From NCBI GenBank assembly GCA_032716605.1, contig CM064512.1, positions 26,465,273 through 26,529,272 on the forward strand: a DNA stretch of 64,000 nucleotides. The letters are read 5' to 3'. A program made the translations under genes and the position numbers. How positions within the stretch are numbered: the first letter of the stretch is position 1; every line of letters begins with the position of its first letter. The notes beneath the pieces are model-generated. The model was given only the letters and a program-made list of their open reading frames with translations. It searched no databases and was not told the DNA's origin. This stretch comes from Paralithodes platypus (lineage: Eukaryota > Arthropoda > Malacostraca > Decapoda > Lithodidae). Below are positions 1 to 10,029 of the stretch, one piece after another.

Positions 1-303
1 TATGAGGTAAACTAAAAATATATTGCTGGAAAATATCAACACCAACCATCAATATATTTAATAATGAGAAACACAAATGCACTATAATAAGCTTCAAGAT
101 GTCGGATCGGCTACATTTAATTATAAAGTAGGTAAGCAGTTTTCGCATTCCAAAAAAAAAAAAAAAATGCATACGCAACTTTGCCACCTATAATTCTGCT
201 AGTAGTATTGAATCTCTTAGGTAAAATCGGTTTATATACAGTATATGTATATATACAGTACAGTATATATATGCATAACCTACTAAATGTTTTTATACTC
301 ACA
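1..303. other. AT-rich sequence, nothing recognised
   Basis: AT-rich DNA with a short A-run near 150 and irregular TA runs near 240-270. Overlapping short open frames on both strands have no recognisable domain. I see no gene here. Confidence 0.5.
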
Positions 304-442
304 GCCAGACTTGAACCACCGACTGTCAGAACAAGCGCCCATACTTTAATCCACTATACCACGTTGTGATAGAGGATACTTGTGTGCAGTGGATTAAAGC
401 ATGGACACTTGTCCTGACTGTTGGTGGTTCATGTCCGCCAGG
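304..442. repeat. Inverted pair of tRNA-like (SINE-type) sequences
   Basis: A segment of about 60 bases at 304-362 (minus) is repeated in reverse at about 383-442 (plus). Each reads roughly as TGGATTAAAG, then GTCCTGAC or GTTCTGAC, then GGTGGTTCA(A/T)GTC. The last part resembles a pol III B box (GGTTCRANTC), and the TGGATTAAAG region sits where an A box would. No clean cloverleaf can be drawn, so these are not functional tRNA genes. A tRNA-derived SINE inserted twice head to head, or an inverted duplication, fits best. The pair could fold into a hairpin. Confidence 0.5.
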
Positions 443-710
443 GAGGTATATATATATATATATAATTACATTGATGATCACATTGAATCTTCACCATTGG
501 AATATTTATCTAAAATAAGATCAGCGTAACACTATTTTTAGTATTGTGAATATCGTGTGATTCAAATTTAAAATATATATAAGAAAGAAATAGTGACCAT
601 AATCTGTGACCTTTACGATTCACTTGCCTTTAAACAACAAAAACACAAAATTTGGAGAATCGTTGCAGTGACCAACCGAATTTGCCAGCAAAATTTGGTG
701 ACGATACGTA

Positions 711-925
711 ACGCGTTCAGTACAGTTCTGTCGGTTTCATTTCATACTGGATACTAAGACGATTTTATTTAGTTTATGAAGGGCTTCCATAAAATTAGCA
801 GGCTTACAACTATCATAACCCTATTTACTATCACAGATCCTTCATAAGCTCCACAAAATTGTCTAATTATAGCTAGACTACAATAAAATTGTCTAATTAT
901 ACCTAGACTACAATAAAGAAGACAT
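711..925 (+). mobile_element. Diverged copy of MITE family Z
   Basis: CGTTCAGTACAGTTCTG at the left and ATCACAGATCCTTCATAAG in the middle resemble the elements at 25764-25975 and 35096-35299, which begin TTAACC(C/T)ATTCAGTA. A 40-base piece (CAATAAAATTGTCTAATTAT and flanks) is tandemly duplicated near 853-915. Clear TTAA flanks are not seen, so the ends are approximate. Confidence 0.4.
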
Positions 926-1018
926 CACCGGTACACAAAGGGTTAGACAGTCTAGGAACAGTGTAAAGAAAATTATCAACACTTCTTTTGTTCTTTGACC
1001 TTGACCTTTAACCTTAAG

Positions 1019-1019
<1 letters not shown>

Positions 1020-1070
<51 letters not shown>
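1020..1070. repeat. (TA)n microsatellite
   Basis: About 25 uninterrupted TA units inside the TGACCT-rich repeat. Confidence 0.97.
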
Positions 1071-1073
<3 letters not shown>

Positions 1074-1646
1074 TGAAATATATGTTATTTAAGTAAAATG
1101 CAACTAACAGTCGTCAGCTTATCGAAAATTGAGTTTTTATGATGTAGGTTAACTGATGACCTTGGCCTGTGACCTTGACCTTTATGTAGGATTATAGTTT
1201 TATTTGCTTTGATGTAACCCTAGTAAATCAAATAAGTGTGTCAAATTTAATTAAAGATCATCAGTTAGTTTTAGAGGTATTAAAGTAATAGTTGACCTTG
1301 ACCTTCATCTTCATGAAGTCTGAAAATTTAACATTTAAATTTTCTCTTAGAGCACAACTGTCTCAATAAATGTTCTGAAGTTTACATGAATAGTAAAAAA
1401 ATGAGCATATTGACCATATAGTTGACGTTGACCTGTGATCTTGACCTATCAAATTTAATTATGTTTATTCTTGTATGACCTTGGTCTAGTCATTCCGAAT
1501 ACGCATGATATGCCTAATAAGAATCTTACGTAATATGAGAAATACTAGTAAATATCGTATACTGACTTAATCTTGACCTTTGACCTTGACGTTCTACCTT
1601 ATAATTTCTTATCATGGATTTTGTTAGCTTAACAACAATGTTCGTA

Positions 1647-2134
1647 TTAACCCTTGTCTATCGGGGCCCGACTTAAGTCCGTATCTAAAAAGCTGGACAA
1701 TGTGGCGGGGCCCGACTTAAGTCTGTGTGCAATTTTAGCGCAATATTGGCTCTGAGAGAGAGCCGAGCGGTGGGAGGAGCATAGGTTACCTCATGACCGC
1801 TCGCCATGACCGTCGTGGGCCCACTGACATTTACTCCCCTCTACTCCACCCTCTCTCACTCGCTACACATGTAATTATGTAACAAAATGACCGCATTTTA
1901 GCGCTTTTGCCCTTCTGTTGCACGATCGTTGCAAGACAACCAGTGATTGTAGAAGGATGGTTCGACTGTCATTGGAAAGCTCAATTTACACCCTTGCAGG
2001 GATACATACTTGTATTACGCTCTGGCTCTTGTTTATGCATGAAAAAGAGCACGGAAACCACCCCATTTATGGTAAAAAAAAAACACTGGGCGGCACAGTC
2101 AAATGTACTCCACCACCCGCTCTTAAGGTGTTAA
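1647..2134 (+). mobile_element. TTAA-flanked MITE (piggyBac-like), family M, copy 1
   Basis: A 480-bp element (1651-2130) is flanked by TTAA on both sides. It starts CCCTTGTCTATCGGGGCCC, and its other end reads CACCTTAAGAGCGGGTGG on the minus strand. The exact TTAA duplication with ends beginning CCC/CAC is what piggyBac-type transposases generate. The inside holds no transposase. It shares the block GTTGCACGATCGTTGCAAGA and the following CATTGGAAAGCTC region with copies at 12757-13082, 13514-14001 and 26478-26965. It interrupts the TGACCT-rich repeat. Confidence 0.8.
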
Positions 2135-3813
2135 CTAGCATTATGAATATGGTGTAATTCATATAAAACTTATTGATTACAAATAGTGATCATATACTGT
2201 GACCTTGACCTTTGACCTATGACTAAGAGTAAAATACATATACTTGGATGGTCGTCGCATTGACCAACTGAATTTGCCTGTATAATTTTATGATAATACA
2301 TTAAACAGTCAAGGAGGAGTTTAGGGAAAATGATAAACACTCTTATTTTGACCTTGACCTCTGACCTTAACTATTACAATATTTATTTGAAATTTTTACA
2401 TATAATATATTTAAGTAATAAGCCATAACACAGCCAGTTTTCTAAAATTTGAGTAATCTGTTTTTAATAAATAATAAAAGTTAACCTTTGACCTTGACAT
2501 GTGACCTTTATGTAAGAGTACATTTTTGTTTGCATTGACATTGCCCATGAAAATCAAATAAGCATGTCTAATTTCATAAAAACCCATCAGTTAGTTTCAT
2601 ATATATTAATAGAATAGTTGACCTTGACCTTTATCTTGACCTTTATTTGTCTCAACATTTATTATTTTCCTTTTCACTTAAAGTGTAGCTATCTCACCAA
2701 ATGTGAAGTTTACATGAAAAGTAAAGAAAATAGTATATTGACCTTTTATTTGACCTGTGACCTTGACCTTTCATATGGAATATAATAGTTTATTGTATGA
2801 CCTTGGCCTAGGTATTCTGAATATACATGGTAAGCCTAGTGAGAATCTAACAGTTAGTATAAGAAATACTAGTAAAAATACTATTTTGACCTCTGACCTT
2901 GAACTTTGACCTTAACCTTTAGAGTATGTATATAAAATTTGTGCAATACGATATCAAGGTTACCAGTAACTTGTATAGTGAACATGAAGACATTTGAATA
3001 AAAACTAAACATAAATAGTTTAAGTTGACCTTTCACCTTGACCTGTGATCTTGACCTTTATGTAGGAGTAAAAAAAAATCATTGACATTACTCATGAAAA
3101 TCAAATAAGCATGCCTAATTGCATTAAAACCCATCAGTTAGTTTCATGTACATTAATAGAATAGTTGACCTTGACCTTTGACCTTTATATATCTTAACAG
3201 TTATAATTTTCCTTTTCACTTAAAGTGCAACTATATCGCCAAATGTTGTGAAGTTTGCATGAAAAGTAATTAAATTAGCATATTGACCTTTTATTTGACC
3301 TTGACCTGTGAACTTGACTTTGCATATGGAATTGTATAGTTTCTTGAATGACCTTGTCCTAAGTATTCCGAATATACATGGTAAGTCTAGTGAAAATCTA
3401 ACAGTTAATATAAGAAATACTAGTAAACAAATATTTTGACTTTTGACCTTGACCTTACCCTTCAGATTATTTATCTAAAATTTTATCAATAAGATATTGA
3501 GGTTACCAGTAACTTGTATAGTGAAAATTAAGAAATTTGAGTAAAAACTAAGACCCATGATACTATATTGACCTTATTTTTAACCTTTACCTTTGACCTT
3601 AACCTTTAAGTTAAATTGAAAATGTCTTTTTGACTGACCTTTGCATTGACCAAATTAATATACCTGTGAAATTTTGTGAAATTCTATTGAACGGTCTAGG
3701 AGTTTCCGGACGGACGACGAACGACGCCGACGGACGACGACGACGACGGACGACGACAGACAAGCTGACTGATGGTGCACAGTATACGGGCGGGATGTGT
3801 ATGCGCGATACCA

Positions 3814-3828
3814 CTCTGCTTCGCAGAG
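3814..3828. repeat. Terminal hairpin of the TGACCT-rich repeat
   Basis: CTCTGC-TTC-GCAGAG is a perfect 6-bp stem with a 3-base loop, close to the right end of the repeat. A related but less perfect form (CTCTGCTTATGCAG) ends the fragment at 34340-34470. The function is unknown. Confidence 0.75.
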
Positions 3829-3840
3829 TTGATTAAGTTT

Positions 3841-4668
3841 ACTAAGGGGATGTATGCTATTAACTGCCAAGGTAATGTGAGCTCACTATAGTATTATATT
3901 GCTAAAAGGGATTATATGGAAGGACATTATGCGAAGTTAATTTTGATATTGACTAGTACTTTATTCTTTCCCTTATCCAAATGAATACCAATAATTGAAA
4001 TTACATATCCAGAAACGAAGTACCTCGTGTTTTCCTAACTAAAAGTGCATATATATGCGGCCAGCGGACACACACACACACTTGCCAACTCCAACTTATA
4101 CACACAAACTCAAATACACAAACAATAAAACTTTCTCCAGCATTTTCAAGCAAATCCAAGATATTAGATTACATCACACTGTGTCTGAATCGTAATGAAA
4201 TTTACAATTATAAAACAAAAATCATAATTACTGACAGTAGGTTTTCACTGGATTCCCCTTTATTATAATGCAACAGTTGCTAGACGTTACATATCAATGT
4301 TTGTGTTTTGATGATTATAAAGTACAAAGAAACACTCTGACACATTTTTTGTAACAGACCACACTTATCAAAAATTCGCCGCTATTCAAGCCGAGTTAAA
4401 GAGATTCAAAATGTATTCGCCACTTCGTAAACTGTAATGAACTGTTTTTAACCAAACTGTATTTTTGTCTCGAGCATCTGAGACAAGGAATAGACAGTGA
4501 ACTAGACAGAAGATAAAACTGCCTTCGGTGACAAAATGCATAATTGTGTTTTCTTAAGCAGATATCAGGCCAGGAGAGCTGAAATAAACTAGACTGACAA
4601 AACGTTTGTATAAATCTGCTATAATAATACTTCATATAGTGACTGTTGTACTGTACAGCTACAGGCAA
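3841..4668. other. No recognisable gene
   Basis: AT-rich sequence with a short CA run near 4070. A minus-strand open frame of 90 codons at 4396-4668 has no recognisable domain and a composition like its surroundings, so I do not call it a gene. Confidence 0.5.
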
Positions 4669-4852
4669 ATGTTCGTGAGTTCTTGCGATTTTCTTTATGT
4701 AAATATATATATTTAGAATGATGTTCAGATCAAAACGCTATATATTTTTAAATACATATTCTATATGTATTTATACATTGCTGATAAGATCTGAACATCA
4801 ATCTAAATAAATATATTTGCTTAAAGAAAATCGCAAGAGCTCAGGAACATGT
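4669..4852. repeat. Imperfect 180-bp palindrome
   Basis: The left arm (about 4669-4731) contains TTCTTGCGATTTTCTTTA and GATGTTCAGATC. The right arm (about 4786-4852) contains GATCTGAACATCA and TAAAGAAAATCGCAAGAGC, the reverse complement. The spacer is about 55 AT-rich bases. This looks like a small foldback element or MITE. No target duplication is evident. Confidence 0.7.
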
Positions 4853-5282
4853 TTCAGTAGTTGTTCATACACTGTGTACTACTGACCAATCTATTATTGT
4901 AAAACACAGACCGTAATGGTTAAATCAAATACATTCAGTATGGTACACTTTCATTTACTTTGCAGAGCCTACCGAGAACATGGCTGACTGAAACAAAATA
5001 TATAATTGATATATACCGTATAATTATATACTGTTTATATCGATACCCCATAGTGTAGATTCTCGTGTGTGGGAGCGAAATAACTATACATAATTATATA
5101 ACGTGAATGGTTCCCAGAGGTACCTTAGGCTGCGTGCGGGGCTTGGAGAGTAGCTTTACCTTATCTGTAATTATTTGTATTACATATATTTTTTCTATAC
5201 GCCTATATATTTACTCACACTTCAGGTGACATTATTTAAATAAACGTTGATCATGTCAATTTCCTAATGCAAAAGGGTATTT
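4853..5282. other. No recognisable gene
   Basis: AT-rich sequence. No repeats shared with the rest of the window were noticed. Confidence 0.4.
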
Positions 5283-5579
5283 ATGTGGTGGAGTGATGAT
5301 GCTACTGAGCTGATAACCAAATGTAATATGAACAATCCTAAATGGATTGAAAAACTCAGCATGGATCTTAAAGTACTAAGCAAATGCTCAGTCATGGATG
5401 CCTCTTCCATATACACCTCGAATGTGGTCCAACCTGCGGTGCACCTGGTTAAGAGTTGGTTGCAGCTTGATTGCCAGCTTCGTCAGTGTTGTGATGACTC
5501 CAACATCAGGATAGCTTCACCATGGAGGGTGTGTGGGCCTGTCCAAGCTGCCCGAGATGTTATAAAGGACTGGATATGA
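5283..5579 (+). CDS. Unidentified 98-codon open frame
   Basis: The frame starts with ATG after an in-frame stop and ends at TGA just before the gypsy remnant. Unlike most short frames nearby, it has balanced amino-acid composition, five cysteines and no low-complexity tract. It contains the stretch SPWRVCGPVQAARDVIKDWI at its end. I do not recognise a family. It lies on the same strand as the gypsy remnant that begins about 20 bases later. It could be part of that element, a fragment of another transposon protein or a decayed host exon. No splice sites were identified with confidence. Confidence 0.3.
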   Translation: MWWSDDATELITKCNMNNPKWIEKLSMDLKVLSKCSVMDASSIYTSNVVQPAVHLVKSWLQLDCQLRQCCDDSNIRIASPWRVCGPVQAARDVIKDWI

Positions 5580-5595
5580 GTCAGTAGTCAGGTGG

Positions 5596-5884
5596 GTGCA
5601 ACACAACAATAACTCTCTTGATCACGCTTCTGAACAAGTACTTTACGAAGTTGATTTCACGTCCATAGGAAGACCTCAACCAGCAAAAATTCAGAAAATC
5701 TGTAACGCCAAATCCATCACCATTCCGATAAATGCCTGCCGCTCAACTCAACCAACAACAAAACTTGCCAAACCCCCCACCCCAGCGACTTCAACGCCGC
5801 CTAACAACTTATCCACCCTACCGCCCCAAATCCTTGCCACGCCCCCTCCTTCAGTAACTTCAACACCGCTTCACAACCTATCTA
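5596..5884 (+). pseudogene. Ty3/gypsy remnant: protease-RT linker region, left part
   Basis: An open frame rich in Pro, Thr and Ser runs up to the left end of the 557-bp TIR element, and the same kind of Pro/Thr-rich reading resumes on the other side (6442-6570). The DNA is C- and A-rich on the coding strand, as in the rest of the gypsy remnant. No aspartic protease DTG/DSG motif was found. No LTR or primer binding site was recognised to the left, so the 5' part of the element seems to be missing. Confidence 0.5.
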
Positions 5885-6441
5885 GTAGGGTCATTTGCTT
5901 GGAATCCGTGACCATTTTGTTCCTACCTTTTTCTCTCGATGGATTTGACAACCTGAACCATTTTAAAGGAAAATTAGCTCCTATGCCCCTCTGAAAAATG
6001 ACTGCTAATTTCTGCTAGAGCCCAATATTCAAAATGGCCGCCAACGCCATCTTGAAAAACATGAAATGTAATATCTCTGGCATCAGATGAGCTACAAGGA
6101 CGAATGAGGTCCTTTTTCACTAATTCTGGCATTACAAATCCACTGGAATGGTTATTGTATTGTATTGTATTGTATTATACTAATTGTACATACTAATCTG
6201 CCACTTCACTGTCACTACATGATTCACTGTATGAGCCACTATCAGAATCACTGTCCTCACTTTCGCTGCTATCATCACTGTTGTTCTCTGCCTGCGGATT
6301 TGTAGGTAGTGGTATGGATGGGGGAAGTGGGGGCTGGGTTGAAAGGAGCTAATTTTCCTTTAAAATGGTTCAGGTTGTCAAATCCATCGAGAGAAAAAGG
6401 TAGGAACAAAATGGTCACGGATTCCAAGCAAATGACCCTAC
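5885..6441. mobile_element. 557-bp TIR element with perfect 98-bp inverted ends and TA target duplication
   Basis: Positions 5885-5982 and 6344-6441 are exact reverse complements (98 of 98 by eye), starting GTAGGGTCATTTGCTTGG. TA flanks both ends (5883-5884 and 6442-6443). TA duplication points to the Tc1/mariner-pogo group. The 360-bp inside keeps an acidic open frame end on the minus strand (separate entry) and a (TATTG)n run near 6160. It is probably an internally deleted, non-autonomous copy. Perfect TIRs suggest recent activity. It sits in the Pro/Thr-rich part of the gypsy element. Confidence 0.88.
6193..6291 (-). pseudogene. Acidic Ser/Asp/Glu-rich C-terminal remnant inside the TIR element
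   Basis: Minus-strand reading gives 32 codons that start AENNSDDSSESEDSDSDSGS and end in EVAD followed by TAG. Such a strongly acidic serine-rich end is unlikely in noncoding DNA. It fits the C-terminal tail seen in some pogo/Tigger-type transposases, a family that also makes TA duplications. No catalytic DDE/D domain remains in the element. The assignment to a transposase is inference. Confidence 0.45.
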
Positions 6442-7788
6442 TAATCCAACCTAACCCCCTCCACAACAACCTCCAGCTCACTTCCTCAACCCTATCAGCA
6501 TCCCACCATCATCAGCCCCGCAGTCATAAATCAAAGTATGTCCATCCCTCCCAGACACCCACAGCATAACATGATCCTAATCCCCCAAAAAACCAACACC
6601 TGTATGGAGCGCTGCAGAATTCAACCCGCCCTATTATCATCCAAAATTAACGCCATCGTAATTGCCAACATATCGGAGGAAGTTATGACACTCCCAAAAG
6701 GCCTCATAAGTGGGGACCTCAAAAATTTCGATGACGGAGACTCCACCCCAATCAAACAAGCCCCCCCCCCCCCCCCCATATTTCCACTCCTTTCCAAGAC
6801 TTTAACCCCGCTGCAAAAGAAACAAATGAACCAAGTACTGCATGGGTTCGCCGACGTCTTCGCCCAAACACCCACCGAAATAGGAAAAACCCATATGGAG
6901 GAACACTTCATCCATACCACTGGCCCGCCCATCCGTCAGCCCTCCCACAGAAAAAAAACATTACGAAGACAGGAAGAGGACCGCCAGGTCCAAGAAATGT
7001 TGGTTGCCGGCATTGCCACGCCCTCCGTCAGTCCCTGGTCCTCCCCTGTAGTGCTGGTAAAAAAGAAAGATGGATCCACCAGGTTTTCCGTTGATTACAG
7101 ACGCCTAAATGACGCGATAATCAAAGACGCAACTCCATTACCTAGAATCGACGACTCGCTAGACTCACTCCACGGCTCAAAATTGTTCACCACCCTCAAC
7201 CTCCAAGCCGGATACTGGCAAGTCCTTATCAAACCCAAAAACCAACAAAAAACAGCCTTTTCCACAAGCGGAGGACATCTTTATGAATTCAATGTCCTCC
7301 CCTTCGGTCTATGAAATGGTCCCACAACGTTTTCCCACCTCATGGAGTCAGTACTAAGAGGATTAACTTGGGAAACCTGTCTAGCGTACCTAGATGACGT
7401 CATCGTGTACACGAAGACTTGGCCCGAGCACATTCAGCGACTCCGGCAGGTTCTCCAACGCATCAGACAGGCAGGATTAAAGCTAAAACCATGAAAATGT
7501 GAGATTGCCCGGAAGACAGTAGATTTCTTGGGACACGTAATCTCGGAAAAAAGCATCTTCCGCAACTAAACTAACCGCCATAGCAGCCCAAACACCCCCT
7601 ACTGCAGTTAAAGAAGTACGGTCCTTCCTAGGCCTGGCTACATATTACCGAAGTTTCGTACAAAATTTTGCTACAATAGCCAAACCTCTCCACGAACTCA
7701 CCCACAAGTAAACTGAATTTGTATGGACACCAGAGCGAGACCAAGCTTTCAACACCTTAAAAAACAACTTAGTGAACGGTGCGCACCT
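6442..7788 (+). pseudogene. Ty3/gypsy reverse transcriptase, decayed
   Basis: The open frame 6538-7314 begins with the linker. It continues into RT: SPWSSPVVLVKKKDGSTRF (RT block 1-2), VDYRRLN, then FTTLNLQAGYWQV (first catalytic Asp replaced by Asn in this reading) and FNVLPFGL. An in-frame TGA at 7312 and another at 7492 interrupt it. The YLDD catalytic box is at 7387-7398, followed by FLGHVIS. After a TAA at 7567 the reading shifts and continues with the RT-RNaseH connection (RSFLGLATYYRSF). Reading ends where a LINE fragment is inserted at about 7789. An unusual poly-C run lies at 6762-6777. The copy is dead. Confidence 0.88.
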
Positions 7789-8622
7789 GCTACTATTTCC
7801 AATTGGGGTAGAGAAAACCTTGTTACATTAATTTAATGCTTCCAAAACTCAATTTATCCATCTTACTACCCGTCAGGAACCTCCAGAGCTATCTCTTATT
7901 CTTCAACATTACAAAAATCAACCCTTCATCTTCCCTCAATGTTCTCGGTGTCTCTTTTTCTTCTGCTCTCACTTGGAAAGACCATATTACCAGTCTCGCT
8001 AAGGCAGCCTCCCAGAAGCTGGGTGTGCTCAACCGCCTCAAGGGGTTCTTTACCCCTGCACAGCTACTTGCTCTGTACAGGGGCACAGTGCGTCCTTGTA
8101 TTAAGTATTGTTCACATGTGTGGGGAGGATCCTCTCACACCGGACTCCTCGATAAAGTAGAAAGGAAAGCCTTTTGTATCATTAGCTCCCGTCCACTCGC
8201 CAATTCTCTGCAATCACTCTCTCTTCGCCGCAATGTTGGATCTCTCTCACTATTCCATTGCTACTACAATAACCAGTGTTCCTCGGAGCTTTCCCAGTGT
8301 ATACCACCTCCTCTATGTAGAGTACGTAGTACCCGCCTTGCAACACAATCCCACCCCTACTCTGTGCAACTCTCCAACCCAAAAGTGAAACTCTATTCTC
8401 AGACTTTCTTCTATTCAACTGCTGAGCTTTGGAACTCTCACAGAATCAGTCTTTCCCTCTTCCTATGACTTAAATTGCTTCAAACTCCGTGTGTCCAGGC
8501 ATTTTAGTTCGAATGTCCCTTGATTTCGGCCCTGTCACTCTTTGAAATCTGGGGGAGGCACTCGCTGCAGGCAGTTATGCCTTTTGTCTCCCTCATTCAC
8601 ATAGAAAAAAACAAAAACAAAA
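7789..8622 (+). mobile_element. LINE-A copy 1, 5'-truncated, inserted in gypsy
   Basis: Sequence from about CTATTTCCAATTGGGG onward matches the 3' third of the near-complete LINE at 46693-50014. The protein reading starts near codon region FNASKTQF and includes [27 protein letters not shown] and SSHVWGG-like text, then the last domain (ELWNS). A frameshift near 8440 removes the normal end. The 3' tail GGGGGAGGCACTCGCTGCAG and an A-rich end with AAAC spacers close it at about 8622. The gypsy RNaseH resumes directly afterwards. Target duplications are not clear. Confidence 0.9.
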
Positions 8623-9140
8623 CCTACAGTAGCCTTCCCAGACTATCGGCAACCCTTCAGGTTATACACAGACGTATCACTCTACGCCATAGATGCAGTC
8701 CTAGCACAAGTGCAGGACGGAAAAGAGCACATAATAGCCTGTGCCACCTCAACCCTCAATAATGCCCAACATAATTACGCAGCCCCTAAAAGAGAATGTC
8801 TCGGCGTTATTTGGGCCTTGAATAACTTCCGGTCGTTCCTCATCGGCACGGAAGTGGACATAATCACCGACCACCGATCTCCGATCTCCGATCTCTACAA
8901 TGGCTACGTCGGTCGGAAACCAATTCAGCCCTCCTACTACGATGGCGACAGACACTCGAAGAATACGATTTCGAAATTCATTACCGGCCGAGTAGGTTAC
9001 ACACCAACGCCGACGCCCTCTCCTGCCTACCCGTACCAAACACCACACCATCTACCCTGGCTGCCCTGACGACCTGAACACCAGTCACTCAACCGCCCAA
9101 AACACCACGAGAAGACACCGAACCAACATTACTACAAGCT
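8623..9140 (+). pseudogene. Ty3/gypsy RNase H region
   Basis: The reading resumes with AFPDYRQPFRLYTDVSLYAI, which contains the first RNase H acidic residue (TDVS). It continues through HNYAAPKRECLGVIWAL (second acidic residue, Glu) to the TDH motif near 8868. Two or more frame changes and a near-duplicated CCGATCTCCGATCTC at 8875-8890 show decay. It links the RT upstream, across the LINE insertion, to the integrase downstream. Confidence 0.82.
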
Positions 9141-9146
9141 TGGCAA

Positions 9147-10025
9147 ATGAAGATCAAAACCAAGTGGATACGTAAGGACATTTTTTGCCACCTCCATCAG
9201 GTCGGTGACCAATTGTACACCGAGTCCGGTCACATCGCCGTCGACCCCCGCACAGCCCAGGACCTCATGATCATCATCCACGAAGGCAACGGAATACATT
9301 TAGGTCAAACAAAAATGTTAAAAATCTTCCAGCAAATGTATTGGACAAATAACCCAACGACCATCGCCAACCGAGTCACAGAAGCCTGCAAACCCTGCAA
9401 ACCCTGTACCTTAGGAAAAGATAGAGGTAAGACACCTGGACCGGCCGGCAAGATTTCAGCCAAAATACCTTGGCAAACACTCTCCCTTGACGTGATGGGC
9501 CTCTTTCCTGCAAGCAAGGAAAAAAAATGTATAGTCACATTCGTCGATGTATATTCAAGACTCCTCATAGCTTGCCCAATTAAAGATCATAACGCCCTCA
9601 CCGTAGCAGAAGTCCTCACCACTGAAATGTTTCCAAATTTCGGCTTACCCATTACCTTACTATCCGACAACGCCCCAGAGTTCTCAGGTCAAGTGTGGAA
9701 AGCATTTACCCAAAAATGTTGCATAAAGATCGCACATTCATCACCATACTGGCCACAAGTTAACACCATTTTGTGAACGCAGGCATAGGACAATTAATAA
9801 CCAACTGCGAACGCGCCTCATAGCCCTCAACACCAAAGACTGGCATGCACAAATAAAGACTATACAATGGGGTATTAACTCATGCCCTAGAGAGGACGGC
9901 ATCACACTCCACGAATGCCTGTACGGCGTCGCCCGCCTACTACTTCCATTCCACCACCTCGCCCAACCCCCCACCTCACCAATAAACATAGACCCCTTAC
10001 AACACCTCAAAAACACCCTTCACAC
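9147..10025 (+). pseudogene. Ty3/gypsy integrase, decayed
   Basis: The open part 9147-9776 has an H-H-C-C zinc-binding region (IHEGNGIHLGQ followed by ACKPCKPC, with a local Cys/Lys/Pro duplication). It also has the first catalytic Asp in SLDVMG and the second in SDNAPEF. The frame breaks at about 9770. The third catalytic acidic residue (CER...) and the following alpha-helical region are readable in another frame up to about 10025. The order RT-RNaseH-integrase is that of Ty3/gypsy. No intact integrase can be made from this copy as it stands. Confidence 0.85.
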
Positions 10026-10029
10026 CGAT

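Larger units (their letters stand above)
600..3840 (+). repeat. Long repeat dense in TGACCT half-sites, about 545-bp internal periodicity
   Basis: The stretch is saturated with TGACCTTGACC and TGACCTTTGACCT. Longer blocks recur. The text around TAAGCCTAGTGAGAATCTAA is found near 1500, 2820 and 3370, and AAATCAAATAAGCATG near 1220, 2550 and 3095. The last two units are about 545 bp apart, and the first is separated from them partly by a nested 480-bp MITE. The right end has a GACGAC-rich tract (3708-3760) and a perfect hairpin (3814-3828) followed by TTGATTAA. A similar end occurs at 34340-34470. This is a dispersed repeat with tandem internal structure. No protein is visible. Confidence 0.7.

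Noticed and set aside
304..362. Functional tRNA gene
   Set aside because: Acceptor and T stems do not pair properly; only box-like motifs remain.
3611..3870. Arg-rich frames over the GACGAC tract
   Set aside because: Simple-sequence artefact in the TGACCT repeat end.
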